Shown in pieces: positions 1-11,535 of a DNA stretch of 64,000 nucleotides; position 1 is the stretch's first letter, and each line of letters begins with the position of its first letter. The stretch is from Coniella vitis (lineage: Eukaryota; Ascomycota; Sordariomycetes; Diaporthales; Schizoparmaceae): assembly GCA_011317545.1 (NCBI GenBank), contig WUJK01000005.1:62001-126000 (forward strand), in the 5' to 3' direction. The notes beneath the pieces are model-generated. The model ran no database searches. It worked only from the letters and a program-made list of their open reading frames with translations, and was not told where the DNA came from. A program made the translations under genes and the position numbers.

Positions 1-144
1 AGCACACATACACTCGTCGGCTTGGAAAGAGACAGCCCTCAAAGCCTCCCAGATGCCTTGAGGAAAGCCTCCCCGCCAGAACAAGTCACAACCGACGCCG
101 TCTACCAGTTTCAGTCTCTCACGGCTTGATCGGCGAGGCACGTC

Positions 145-2216
145 ATGAGGATCGCGCGCTTGACCGCACTTGCTGGGTGCTGGTCGGCTGTAGTCGGGTC
201 GCAGGACGCCTACCCATGGGGAGGAGACTTGGTTTCTGGCCTGGCCCTGCGTTCATCGATGCCATCTTGCGGGGTATGTCGAAAATTATACAGCTTTGCC
301 TGTGTTGTGTCTCGTGATTCATATTAATGACTTGGACAGAAACACTGTCTCGTGGCGTCTCTGAATGCGTCGCAATGTGTCTCGACAAATCAAACATGTC
401 TATGCGGGGATGAAGGCTATCAAGCTGCTGTTGTGACATGCTTCTTCTCGAGCTGCTCAGCCAAGGATTTTCTCTGTGAGTCGTTCAACTCCTCCTAGCA
501 TCCTAACCCGCTGCAAGTCCGAGATGAGAGATGCTACAAGGACAAGTCGCGGCCCAGTTTCTGACCTCCAAAACACGTTAGCAAGCCAAAATGAAACGCA
601 CTCAGCGTGCGGCGTCGAGCCACGGAACGTGAGCATGTCACTGCTCATCATCACGATCCTGCTTGCGGCCCTCACGCTTGTCGTCAACGTCATGCGGCTC
701 GCCTTTCGATATTTTGTGAGCACCACTGGCCTCCAGGGAGACGACTGGGCCATCCTGCCACCCTTGATTTGCGGGTTCTGCACCAACATGCTCATTATCA
801 CAAAATGCATACCCAACGGCCTTGGCCAGGATATATGGCAGTTGACGCCGGCGCAAGTCACGCGCTTTGTAAAGTGGTTTTATGTCGTGGAGTTGCAGTG
901 AGTTTACCTTGCACCACAACGCCTTCTCTGCTACGATACAAGCACATTATTAGAGTTCCTTCCAACAAGAGCCAATTCAAACCTAACAACAAACGGCTCC
1001 CTCACACTCAGATACTTCTTCAACATGGCCTTTCTCAAATTCAGCATCCTCCTCTTCTACATGCGCGTCTTCGAGTCCACCGAAATCCGCGGCCTCCTCT
1101 ACGGCACAGCCGTCTTCACCGGTCTCTACGGCGTCTCGTTCGTGCTGGCAGGCATGTTCCAGTGCTCGCCCATTTCCTACTTTTGGACAAAGTGGGATGG
1201 CCAGCACACCGGCCACTGCTTCGACGTGAATGCCCTGGGCTGGGCCCACGCGGGCATCTCCATTGCGACCGACTTTTGGATGCTTGCGCTGCCGCTGTCG
1301 GAACTGCGTGCCCTGCGGTTGCCGTGGCGCAAGAAGGTTGGCGTCGCGCTGATGTTTATGGTGGGAATTGTGTAAGCTTCCTTTTTTTTTTTTTTTTTTC
1401 TCCCTCTCTCTCTCTCTCTTTTTCTCATAGTTCTACTGTGCTTTTCTTTTGCCATTCAGTTCATATAGCGTCTGACGAGTATCTTGCTGTGGGAATGGTA
1501 GGATCACAATCTTCAGCATCGTCCGGTTGAAGGCGCTCGTCAAATACGTCAATTCTCCCAACGTGACCTTCGACAACTTTGGAGTATTCCTGTGGTCCAC
1601 TTTGGAAGTCAACATCGGCATGATATGTGCCTGCATGTACGTACTATCGCTCTTCCTGCAACATTGGGTTTGCTCCCCCATATAAAAGACAAAAACAAGA
1701 GATCTTTCCAGGTTCTAACAAAAGATCAATCAACAACAAAGGCCCGTCATGCGTCAAATCCTAGCCTGGCTCCTCCCAGACATCTTTGACGGATCCAAAC
1801 AACCCAACAAACGGTATTATTTTCGACTCTCCAAGGCAAGAGGCCGTGGCTCGATCAAGGTCCGCAATAGCGCGCTAGAAGATCCATCGGGCTTCTTCAA
1901 GACAGTCCTTCATGCAAGGCCGGGTGACCTTTCGAGTCAGACCCAAGTCGCCGAGAGCCGGAATGGCAAAATGTCATCAATGACGCTAGCCTCGAATAAA
2001 GGCGGCGGCGGCGGAGACAAGAGTAATAACAGCAGTCAGGTTAGGATAGCCGCCCCGGATGTGGACACAGCAGCAAAAAGGGCGCCCGATGATGAGAATG
2101 AGATGGATGGAGGGGAGGAGTCCACATATCTGCCCCCGGATGGGGCACGGATGAGGTTCGACTCGTTTGATATGGAGGATATGAAGCATTTGGGCCACGA
2201 TGATGAGGTGGTATAG
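145..2216 (+). CDS. CFEM-domain seven-transmembrane receptor (Pth11-like GPCR / SAT4-type rhodopsin fold)
   Basis: Six exons, 145-273, 340-475, 582-897, 1012-1371, 1502-1636 and 1742-2216, give 516 residues with all phases consistent. A short signal peptide (about residues 1-19) precedes a CFEM domain (about 39-105). Its spaced cysteines begin in the PSCGKHC segment across intron 1, continue through TCLCGDEG, TCFFSSC, and end in the THSACG segment of exon 3. Next come about seven hydrophobic helices starting at SLLIITILLAALTLVV. The motifs DDWAI, the FLKFSILLFY helix, QCSPISYFW with H/C/F shortly after, and WSTLEVNIGMICACMP are typical of the fungal Pth11/SAT4 membrane family. The hydrophilic tail of about 150 residues has a Gly run and an acidic end. 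In this family CFEM receptors sense surfaces or host cues and signal through G proteins at the plasma membrane; that role is inferred here. The start is the first ATG giving a signal peptide. Confidence 0.88.
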
Positions 2217-4662
2217 TCGAATTAAGTAATTTAAATGGGTAGCGTAATGAATCGAATTTTACTTTACAATACACACTAGTTCCAGGCCGACTCACCGGGA
2301 AGGTCTCATTGATTCGTCTTTGACTGTGCAATGTGATTTGTCTCTGGGAGCCTCACGAAAATTGTCTTCTGGAAGGCCACATGTTGATGTGGAGCCATGA
2401 ACTTGAAAAAGACGCAGATAATGTATCGTAGATGGTGGTGTGGGGGCCCATCTCTATAGAATTGGAAGGGAAGAGAAAATGCGTCCAAGCTAAAATATAG
2501 CTACCGAACCCTCTTATCTCTACACTTAACGGCATCTGATAAACTCACCACGCTTACACAGATTGGTATACTCGTTGTTGCTCAATCTGCGCTCGTACAT
2601 GGGCTCCTACGAGAACCCTAGAACAATCATACATCCAAATGTAGGCCAACCCGTTCAGCTTTCTGTCACGAGAACCTTGCTCACACGATAGGATATGCAA
2701 ACCTGACGAGGAGTGGAAGCGGAAAAAGAGAACCGACGGAGCAAAATCAGCAAGCATCAAGACAAGATCGGCTAGCAGTGGACTTTCGGGGGTGATGTTA
2801 TATATCTATTGTGAACACCTCGAATCACGGTGTAGCATTGCTCGGGAAGTTTTGATCGGTCAGCCTAATAATATAAGAAACCGTGGAACGGATTCCACGA
2901 TAACGCCTTCCGAGAATTGTTCATATTATCCCGAGGCGACGGCTGCGCTATCCATCTGCAAATGCCCAGACGCTGACATTTGGTCTTGATTATCCTGTCG
3001 TGTAGCAATAATAAGCCATATATCTATCTATCTGCCGAGTGTTTCCTGCGAAAAAGACGACGTAGAACACCAAGACGTATCACTGACATTCTTTCCTTGC
3101 GGAAAGCTTTATCGAGAGCCAATGCAATCTTTGCTCTTTGCGAGCATACGCTCGTGTAAGCTTCTGCTCTTGGATGGGAGTGAACCCGGGTCAGTAAGTC
3201 GGGTTTATTCACACAGTTGTGACATTTTTCTGGGTGGTAAGGTATGTCGACAACAACAAGGTTGGGAGTTCTTCAGTCGAGATCAGTTTGTCCGCCTCGA
3301 CCAGGTTTGCTTCGCTCGGGTCGCCTAAGATGGATGTAAACGCAAAGGTAAAGAAGTGTTGGATATACCACCGGAAGCGGTTAAGAAATAGCACTATTGA
3401 TTGGATGGCAGTAGCTGTATTCTGATTGACTTTAAGTTCACACATAGATAACTGGTGTTATACCCCCGTGAATGTCTGCTTTGCCAACATGATAATATAT
3501 TATTATATAACGGCCTTTTCTCCACGCATTTTCTCTTGATAGAATCTTGGAACAATATGAGAAAAATTGCAAAGCAAACAGCTGCTTTGCCCCCGGCCCC
3601 TGGCCGGCCTCGAAAACGTGAGGACGGTTGAATACAGCTCTAGGGTCTTGAGACACATTAAATAAGTGTAGTTACGATAGACATGAATTGCATAATATCT
3701 TCATTCGACTCCTATCGATGGGTAACTACTTCTAAGCGGGTTCCGTAAATATGGTTATCATCACTTTTGAATTGAAGGAACACATATAGAGGATAAGGAA
3801 TCCAATATCAAAACGCCCTCGTAATATCTGAATTCGTGAATAATGGATAAATAATAAAAGTAGTTCAATGCAATCACATTTAGTTCCATTGGACGATATG
3901 ATGACTGAGATGTATGCTGCGGCTGTTATCATTCCAAATTTTATACCATGATTGAATTTGGAACTTAAGGGCTCTGCCAAACTTCTTGGGTTCGAGAACT
4001 CAAATCCTGTTCTATGCATTCATAAACAACTCCATTTGTCAAACGCTTCAAAGCAGGAAAGACTTTTTACGTGAAAGGAACAAGACTCACCCATTTTTGA
4101 AAAGTAAAATACGTCCACGCCCTCGAATAGGCATACTTAACTCTCCGTCGCCGTATCAGATATGCTATCGTAGCAGCCAATACCATGATTTTGAGTTTCA
4201 TCGGGTCCCCCAGCCATTTGACGGCTGGAGGAGACAAAGAGGGGCAATGTGAGCTAATCTCCCCGATTAAAGGTTAATACCGACTGTGACTAGTCTCTGT
4301 ACCCGCGTGACATTGCTGCTGCTATCTACTCGCATCCTACAGTCAAGGTGCATGATAATCAGCCCGGGGGCCTTCGTGCCGGTCCCCCGCATCAAGCAAC
4401 CCTGGTCGCGCCGATAATCCATATCATATCATACGTAGTAGTCACTTGGATAGTGTGAAGAAGGAGGGGGGGGATCGATGCAGTATGCGTTGGCGAATCC
4501 GGTATCGACCCCTCGATTAGCACATCTCAAGCGGCATTAGTTGAACGACAAGCGAGGGCCGTATCGAGGACGTATGTGCCACGAGCCAAGCTCGCAACAT
4601 ATTGACTCTTTGGGTGCCAGACAGCGTCAAGTGTTTGGAGCAAGACGAACCATTCAACAGCC
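2217..4662. other. AT-rich gene-free stretch
   Basis: No reading frame here shows codon bias or a family motif. Base composition is clearly richer in A/T than in flanking genes, especially 2400-4150, with frequent TATA-type runs (for example around 3495-3510 and 3840-3870). It contains the receptor's 3' end and, in its last few hundred bases, the proline dehydrogenase promoter. The AT bias could be old repeat-induced point mutation of a mobile element, but no recognisable element survives. Confidence 0.6.
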
Positions 4663-6280
4663 ATGTTCTGCATGAGAGCCTCCTTGACGAGGGGAAGACG
4701 GAGGAGCCCTACCGGCCATCCGCCGCAATACATCAACATCACAGCGCAACAGCGTTGGCAGCACACTGGAGCACGAGAACCCACGTCTTCTCGGCCACTG
4801 ACGACCCTCTCCGCCGAAAAGATCACCCCCAGCAAACCAGGGAGCGTGCAACGGCACGGGGGACCGTCTCCCTCCGTTCTCCGCCGCCTTCCTACGTGGA
4901 ACGTGCTACGAAGCCTCGTCCTCGGCGCATTCATGGTGTCGCCCATCCTCTTCAAGCCCAGCTTCGCCCTCCTCCACAAGGTCGCAAAAGCACCGCCCAC
5001 GTCCCTTCTCAACCCCGACCGCAACCCTCTCCTGCGAAGCATCCTCAAGCCTCTCGTCTACGACCAGTTTTGCGCGGGCACAAATGAGAAGGAGATACGG
5101 CAGTGCGTGTCTGGGATTCGCGCCATGGGGTTCTCGGGGGTCATCCTCGCATATGGCAAGGAGATCGTCATCTATAGCCGTGGAGAGGATGCGGATGAGG
5201 CGGTGGGCGCACTCGCTCGTGCGGCGCCTGAAGCAGGCGCGGTCGACCTAGAGATTGAACAGTGGAGGAAGGGGAATCTTGAGACGATCTCCATGATGGG
5301 CGGGCAGGATATACTAGCCATGAAGTATGATTTCTTTTGTTTACCCTTCCTTTTCCCCCGAGACTCGTCGGTAACCCCCCCTCTTGACTTTGCTGCACAA
5401 AAGCCAGGTTTCCCTACCCTAACCTCTGCGATATGAAAGGTTCACCGGTGCTGGAATCAACGTGACCAACGCCTTAATGAGCGGCGCACCGCTCCCAAAA
5501 CAGTTCGTCCACGCCATGGATGAGATCGCAGCCAAGGCGCGAGAAACAAACTGCCGCATCATCATCGACGCCGAGCAGCAGGCGCTGCAGCATTCAATCG
5601 ACGAGACAACCATCAACCTGATGCGCAAATACAACACGGACAAGGTCCTCATCATGAACACTTTGCAAGCCTACCTCAAGGATTCGAAGACCAAACTCTC
5701 CCACCAGTTGGCCCTCGCCCAGCAGGAAGGTTGGATACTGGCGATCAAGCTTGTGAGAGGAGCATACATCAATAACGAGATACGAGAGCGTATCCATGAT
5801 ACCAAAGCCGAGACGGATCAATGCTACAATGACATAGTGAGAAGCATACTCACAAACACGGTGCAAGGCGCGACATGTAGCCATGGACAGAAGAAGCCGA
5901 GATTGGAGTTGATCATTGCAGGCCACAACTCGGAGAGTGTCACTCGCGCGCTCCACCTTGGGCAGGATCTCGCGGCGCGCAGCCAACTCAGCATCACGCC
6001 CGAGTTTGGTCAGCTCCAGGGCATGGCTGATAATCTCAGTGGGACCATTCTTCAACACAATGATGGCGTCCAAGCGAGCGGTGAGCATGGAAAGGAGCAG
6101 TCGCTGGCCGCAGTCAAAGTCTACAAGTATATGATTTGGGGCACCGTTCAGGAGTGTATGGAATATTTGGTGAGGCGCGCTGTGGAGAACCGCGGGGCCG
6201 CTGATCGCTTGAAAGAAGACATGCGCATGATGGCGGGTGAGCTGAAGAATAGAGTCGTTGCCGGTGTTATGGGACGGTGA
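4663..6280 (+). CDS. PUT1: Proline dehydrogenase (proline oxidase), mitochondrial
   Basis: Two exons, 4663-5324 and 5440-6280 (intron GTATGA..AAAG), encode 500 residues. The enzyme oxidises L-proline to delta-1-pyrroline-5-carboxylate with FAD and passes electrons to the respiratory chain at the inner mitochondrial membrane. The Arg/Ser-rich, acid-poor first 60 residues look like a mitochondrial presequence, and a hydrophobic stretch follows near 85-105. The flavin-binding barrel shows RIIIDAEQQ, ILAIKLVRGAYINNE, LIIAGHNSES, TPEFGQLQGMAD and a C-terminal WGTVQECMEYLVRRAVENRG block, all in family order. Length fits fungal Put1 proteins. An earlier in-frame start is possible because the presequence is poorly conserved. 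No PrnA/Put3-type operator was identified with confidence. Confidence 0.93.
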
Positions 6281-7670
6281 AGTGCCAATAGATGCCAAGG
6301 AACCATGAAACGCTTGGGAGGTGGCTGGAATTTTCATGCAGATGGGTTTGGATTTCCTTGTACGTATTTGCTTTTGTGGCAAGTCTGTCATGGCCAGCTT
6401 GAATGTTCATAAGTCGATCTTGGTTAAGTACCAGATTCCTAGTTAACTTGACTCATCTTTACAGATTAAAGGATGAAATGATATCAACTACTGTGAATAT
6501 CAAGCCTCTCCAACATATGTCCTTGTAAATGACTAGATTTATGATCCTGTTCCTGTCAAAACAGCACACTTCAACACGAACATTTCGTGGCTAGGTCGCT
6601 TCTAACATCAAGTAATCCATTACCAAGCCTATAAGTGATGCTGCTGGGACGTTCTGGATGCTCCAAGTGAACAGTGATACGATGTCCACAGCATTGCTCA
6701 CATACTTCTGCATAGGACCTGATTCGATTCAGGTTCCAGTGGTGGAAGCATGGCTCATCTCAGTCTCTGTCCATCTCTATGCGTAATGATCTGATGTACC
6801 AGACTATCGTCAAATCCACCCTACCACCTGACAGATGATGCATCAGAATAAGTCTGAAGTTCTCAAGTTGGTCGATTTGGGATGACACGATCTTCTGCGC
6901 AACCATCGCGTATGACGTGCCCATGCTCATCGATCTGCACCATTCCATCCTCACCCCTTGGTGCTGTACATCGCCGAGCGAACTCCGTTACGATAAGTTG
7001 AAATCGCATCTACAAGTCGCCTGGAGTGAATGCCGGGAGGGCTCCATGAATTTCAAGTATCGCGTTGATTTCGGGCAAGGATCGGGGCAGCTAGCAGTCA
7101 TCCTTTCGGCAGAATCGAGGAATGGGTTCTAACAATGGTGTCAGTGATCAGACAGTGGATGGTGGAATAACCGCGAGAGGGAAGAGAGAAGTGTGACCAG
7201 GGGGCATGAGCCGCAAGCAGAGTGAAGAGAAAAGGCATTGGAGCGGGAATTCCACATGAAGGATCATAATGGAGACAGAGTCGAGCCAATTGGTCGAGGA
7301 GCAGGCAAAGACGAGGATGGCGAGTGTCTAAGTAGCGATCTGAACTTTCCGAGCCGACTGCTGGGATGAGTCATCCGTTGACGCCAACCCCGAGCGAGCG
7401 GGATTCATTCACCAAACCAGTCCCTAATCCCGAAACGTGGGTGTCTGCTTTGCAACCTGCCATGCTTGCTGGCTCTTGGAGAGAAGGGTCGAGGAATCAG
7501 GAGACCATCGCAGCCTCCAGCCGAACAACAACAACATGAAGAGAGCAGTTTCGGCATCTTCCAGTTCCCAGACGGTGGCAACGGTGCCACAAGACTCTCT
7601 GGACTCTTGCGTCCGACCATCGATTTCATCTCTCTGCCAGCCTAGCCTAGTGGCTCCTGTCGCGGTGGCG

Positions 7671-7699
<29 letters not shown>
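7671..7699. repeat. (GCT)n trinucleotide microsatellite
   Basis: About ten perfect GCT units lie in non-coding DNA upstream of the Gas1-like gene. Read as protein this would give an alanine run, but no credible gene surrounds it. Confidence 0.85.
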
Positions 7700-7701
<2 letters not shown>

Positions 7702-8615
7702 GCCCTTTGCTAAGCTTTAGACATGATGGATAAGGTTGTCGGCCTGGGCGACTGAGCACGCACCGCTGGTGGGCCGGGCTGAATCTTGACACACGGCAGC
7801 TAGTTTGGCGCCCTGGAGGCGGCAGTCAGGGGCGCGAGGGAGGCACGGCCAAGTTTCGGAACGGCGAAAAGCGTCCGATGTCCTGGCGAGGAAGACCATG
7901 GACCGTCGCCAGCCACGGCAGTCTGCAAGCAACGCGTTGGATCACCGGCCACGGCGCCCATGCCAGCCGCCGCCAGAGACCAGCTTCGCCCAGGTGGGTG
8001 CGCCGCCGACGCGCAGTGGCTCGGGCCCGCTTGTTCAACCGATGGGTTACTTAGGGTTAGCGCGGCTCCACGAGCTTAAGCAGACCTCGTTTCACCTCGT
8101 CGGCACACCGCAGTCGGCCGTCAAAGAGTCGCAGGCCTGGGGCATGTGCTCTGCCTCGTCGCGCTGCCTCGCCTCAGCCTCATGTTTCGTTCGGTTTTCA
8201 CCCCATTCTGCTGCTCCCCTGGCCGTTCCGCCACCCCAAGGGCTCGCAGCCTGGCCGACGGGCGCAGCTGGGCCAATCGCAACCCTGGGGCTGCTTTTCC
8301 TCTGATGTGTCCAGCCTTGGCATCGAGGTGCGACTGTTTCCTCCCAAGACTCGACGCTGTGGTGGCGGTCCACCCAGGGAGCGAGCCTGGCCTTCTGGAA
8401 CGCCAGACATCGAGTGACGGTGGCGGTGGAGGCGTGCTCTTGCACCGCGCAGGTGAGCCAGAGCATGGTGAGCCTGCTGCTCACTGCTTCACCTGATCTT
8501 TGGGGAGCAAGGCACGAGGGCAAGGAATGGACGGCCTCTCCAGTGCTGCAGAGGTGCCACCGCGTGTCAAATCGAAGCCAAGGTCTGGGCAAGAAGGCAT
8601 GGCATCCGAAATGTC

Positions 8616-8621
8616 TATAAG
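8616..8621 (+). promoter_or_regulatory. Putative TATA box of the Gas1-like gene
   Basis: TATAAG lies 234 bases before the ATG at 8850 and is followed by a long CT- and CAACAA-rich leader, the usual layout for strongly expressed fungal secreted-protein genes. This is a positional inference only. Confidence 0.35.
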
Positions 8622-8849
8622 ACACGCGTCTTGCTCCTCGCTGATTTCGATTCTTCCATTCTCATCCTCATCCAACAACAACAACAACAACATCAGCAGT
8701 GCTGTCTTCTCCTTCATCTTTTCCCACTCAGCCTTCATTTCTCACATCGAGCCTGGTGCTCTCAAGTCAAACAGTCTTTTTATTACTCTACCAAACTCAT
8801 TCTTAATCCATCTTTTTAATACCAAAACCCCCCCAACCAACCAATCAAA

Positions 8850-9710
8850 ATGCAGTACTCCTCAGCCATCCTCATTGCGGCCTTCGCTGCCACCAACGTC
8901 CTCGCCCACGGTGTCATCACCGAGGTCCAGGGAGCCAACGGCGTCAACCTGCCCGGTCTCTCCGTCGCCGATGGCACTCCTCGCGACTGCCCTACCCCCG
9001 GCTGCGGCGCCGAGGCGGACACGTCCATCATCCGCAACAACGAGCTGTCGAGCTCCAAGTCCTCGGCGCTGGGCCGCACCAACGGCGGCGGCCCCGTCAA
9101 CGCCGAGAAGATGATCTCCACCTTCATGGACGGCGCCTCGGGCAACTCGTCCTCCGTCAAGGCCGCCCGCGCCATCCACGAGGCTGCCGTCGCCCGCCGC
9201 GCCAACCTGCCCCGTGGTGCCAACGGCGGTACCAAGACCCCTGCCGGCACTAAGGAGACCGCCGTCAAGGCTGCCACCGGCATGGCTGCCGCTTCCGGCA
9301 TGCCCACCACCTCGGACGACGGCTCCGTCGCCATGACCTTCCACCAGGTCAACCAGGACGGTGCCGGCCCCCTGACGGCCCAGATCGACGCCACCTCGGG
9401 CGGTGCCGACCCCAGCGCCTTCCAGGACGCCCAGGTCACCCAGAACGTGCCCGGCATCGGCATTGGCGGTCTGTCGGCCGCCCAGACCACCGACTTCCCC
9501 GTCAACGTCCAGATGCCCGCGGGCATGACCTGCCAGGGCTCCGTCGGCGGTGCCAGCAACGTCTGCATTGTCCGCATGCAGAACTCGGCCCTGGCCGGTC
9601 CCTTTGGTGGATCTGCTGCCTTTACCCAGAGCACCGCTGCCAAGAAGCGTGCCATCGAGTACAACCTGGCTAAGCGCCGCTTTGCCCGTGCCCTCAAGAC
9701 TGAGGCGTAA
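8850..9710 (+). CDS. Egh16/Gas1-like secreted protein (DUF3129 family)
   Basis: A single exon of 286 residues with very strong C-ending codon bias, which suggests high expression. A classic signal peptide (1-19, hydrophobic core ILIAAFAATNV, cleavage after LA) leaves His20 as the first mature residue. Conserved blocks of the family follow: HGVITEVQGANGVNLPG, DGTPRDCPTPGCG, a low-complexity Ala/Ser/Gly middle, TFHQVNQDGAGPL, NVPGIGIGG, MPAGMTCQGSVGG, NVCIVRMQNSALAGPFGGS. Four cysteines could form two disulfides. Relatives were described from powdery mildew (Egh16) and as Magnaporthe Gas1/Gas2 (MAS) proteins expressed in appressoria. The biochemical function is unknown; see the finding on His20. 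The Kozak-like context before the ATG and the signal peptide fix the start. Confidence 0.9.
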   Translation: MQYSSAILIAAFAATNVLAHGVITEVQGANGVNLPGLSVADGTPRDCPTPGCGAEADTSIIRNNELSSSKSSALGRTNGGGPVNAEKMISTFMDGASGNSSSVKAARAIHEAAVARRANLPRGANGGTKTPAGTKETAVKAATGMAAASGMPTTSDDGSVAMTFHQVNQDGAGPLTAQIDATSGGADPSAFQDAQVTQNVPGIGIGGLSAAQTTDFPVNVQMPAGMTCQGSVGGASNVCIVRMQNSALAGPFGGSAAFTQSTAAKKRAIEYNLAKRRFARALKTEA

Positions 9711-11535
9711 AGAGTTTGGGTTTAGCTTTGTGCATGTATAGATAGATGGATGGATGGGGATGGGATGTGGTGATTGGCGGCTGGTTTCGAGTACAGGGTC
9801 GCCTTGGTATGGGTGTGGTGAAGTTTCCTTTGGATAGTTTCCCTTTCGCCGGTCTGGACCGGCGAGGGACATGTGGAATGAATGAGCTCTCTATATAGAT
9901 CATCCTAGTAATGATAACTTTTCCTTATTTCCTTGTAAGATGATTTTGTTTTGGGATCTTTGTGATGTGTTGAAAATGCCTTTCATATGTTGACATGATA
10001 TTTTCTTTAGGATGCAACTCTTCTCAATGCCTCAAAAGTACCGTTTCCCTGTGTCATGTCCTCATCGAAACGAGTAGTGATAGTCTTACAAGTTGCTTGG
10101 ACGTCTATTTGAGCTAATCTGATTATTGCGCAACGTACTGTGTTCTACAAATACGCATTGTTGACGCGTGAACACGCCTGTGGTCGACCTGCTGCTTGCT
10201 GCCAGACAAGATATTGACGATGATCTAACGGAAGAACCCTCCGCAACGTTAGAACCGACACACTGCTGTGATCCGCTGTATTATTACAGTATTGGTATTA
10301 TCGGCAGATTAGCATCAGGAATAGGTTTGATGCCGTGAGGATTCTTGGCCGCGTCGTCAACGATCCACTCGTGATTTGCTAATCTTGAAAGCATCGGCCT
10401 AGTTCTCTTCAGGGTAGCAGTGACAGGTATGACTACTTGATAGAGGAGAGTTGATAAATGCAACTGCTACAAGTGAGGCAGCGAAATAATCGTGTAGTTC
10501 ACTACAATTTGGCCTCCAAACCCGGTCATTAACCGCACCCGTATTCTCTGCGTCGATAGCATACATTGTCCAGCTTGTAAGCAGCTGTAGTGTCTCTCAC
10601 CTCTGTTCTTTGCTCAACTGTGATTTGAACAGGTCGCCATACAGTTGTCTGTCTATGATAATTTCGTGCATGTGCTTCACGTCTAGATTGTCACGACTGC
10701 TATGGCTTGAATGCCCAAGGAGCTAGGACCCATCCTATCGACGTGCGAGTAAGTGCTCCGGTAGCATTGAATTGAATACAAACCAAGTTTTTACGGGATC
10801 CTGATGAAGTCAAACTCTAGAAATGTTGCGTCTTGGAAACTTTTGGTGGAGCGTGCTGGCTTGGATAGAGAGCCTTTGAAGCTGACTTGTAGTGCATTAG
10901 ACGAGTGTCTTGAGGCTGGGTTGACCATCACGAAACGCTGAGAGCATACGTTATAAGCCAAGTGGCGACGAAATGTTTTGGTGAAACAGAAAAGCGAAAA
11001 AGTGGTGATACTGCACGGTTCCAAGTTGGTGGAATAGTTGCAAGATGAAACCATAAAGAGCTCCGTGTAAGGCTTGCTTGCACACTGTATATACACACGG
11101 TGACTAATCATGCAGGGATCAGCTCACTAGCGGCCCATACGTCACTGCCTATTGCGGGGTTTACATGGGCAGTTGGTGCAAGCCCCCCAGGAGCCCCTAG
11201 ACACCGCCATCAAACAACTGGGGCAACGCAACAACAGGGCGCAGCAAGCCCGCGAGGATCGCCCAGCAACCACAGCGCATCTAGCGTCCAGCATCAGCTT
11301 CCAGCGCTTCCGCCGCTCACAGGCTCACCAGCTCAGCCTCTTTTTTCAGCTGCTCGACCCGCCTAAACTTTGCAAATTAAAGACAAGCACCCTCTTGCCC
11401 GACCGCCAATTCGCTCCCGACTGGGCTGGGCTGCCATTCCCTTGAACACCACCACCACCAGTCAACTCCAACAGACCAGACCACACCACATCGCCGCCCT
11501 CGCCGCCATCATAGCCCAATCATCAACAACCCACC
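9711..11535. other. Intergenic region with AT-rich core
   Basis: After the 3' end of the Gas1-like gene the sequence turns AT-rich (about 9900-11100) with no supported gene on either strand. The last 400 bases become C-rich and pyrimidine-rich and are best read as promoter and 5' leader of the kelch gene. Confidence 0.55.

Larger units (their letters stand above)
6281..8849. other. Intergenic region; GC-rich 5' half-kilobases of the Gas1-like gene
   Basis: The first kilobase is of mixed composition without coding signal. From about 7400 to 8600 the DNA is GC-rich and full of overlapping open frames on both strands, none with domain motifs or consistent codon bias. A (GCT)n tract lies at 7671-7699. 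The last 250 bases look like a promoter and leader: a TATAAG box, CT-rich and CAACAA-rich tracts, and an A-rich context just before the ATG. Confidence 0.55.

Noticed and set aside
8049..8060. TTAGGGTTAG, telomere-like; a similar TTAGGGTTAC at 51888-51897.
   Set aside because: Single partial copies only, far from any array; most likely chance or minor interstitial remnants.
8092..8625. A 177-codon minus-strand frame upstream of the Gas1-like gene.
   Set aside because: One of several overlapping frames in GC-rich DNA; Cys/His/Trp/Arg-rich composition without motif or codon bias.
8862..9872. A 336-codon minus-strand frame over the Gas1-like gene.
   Set aside because: Antisense shadow rich in Gly/Asp/Val; the plus strand has a signal peptide and conserved family blocks.
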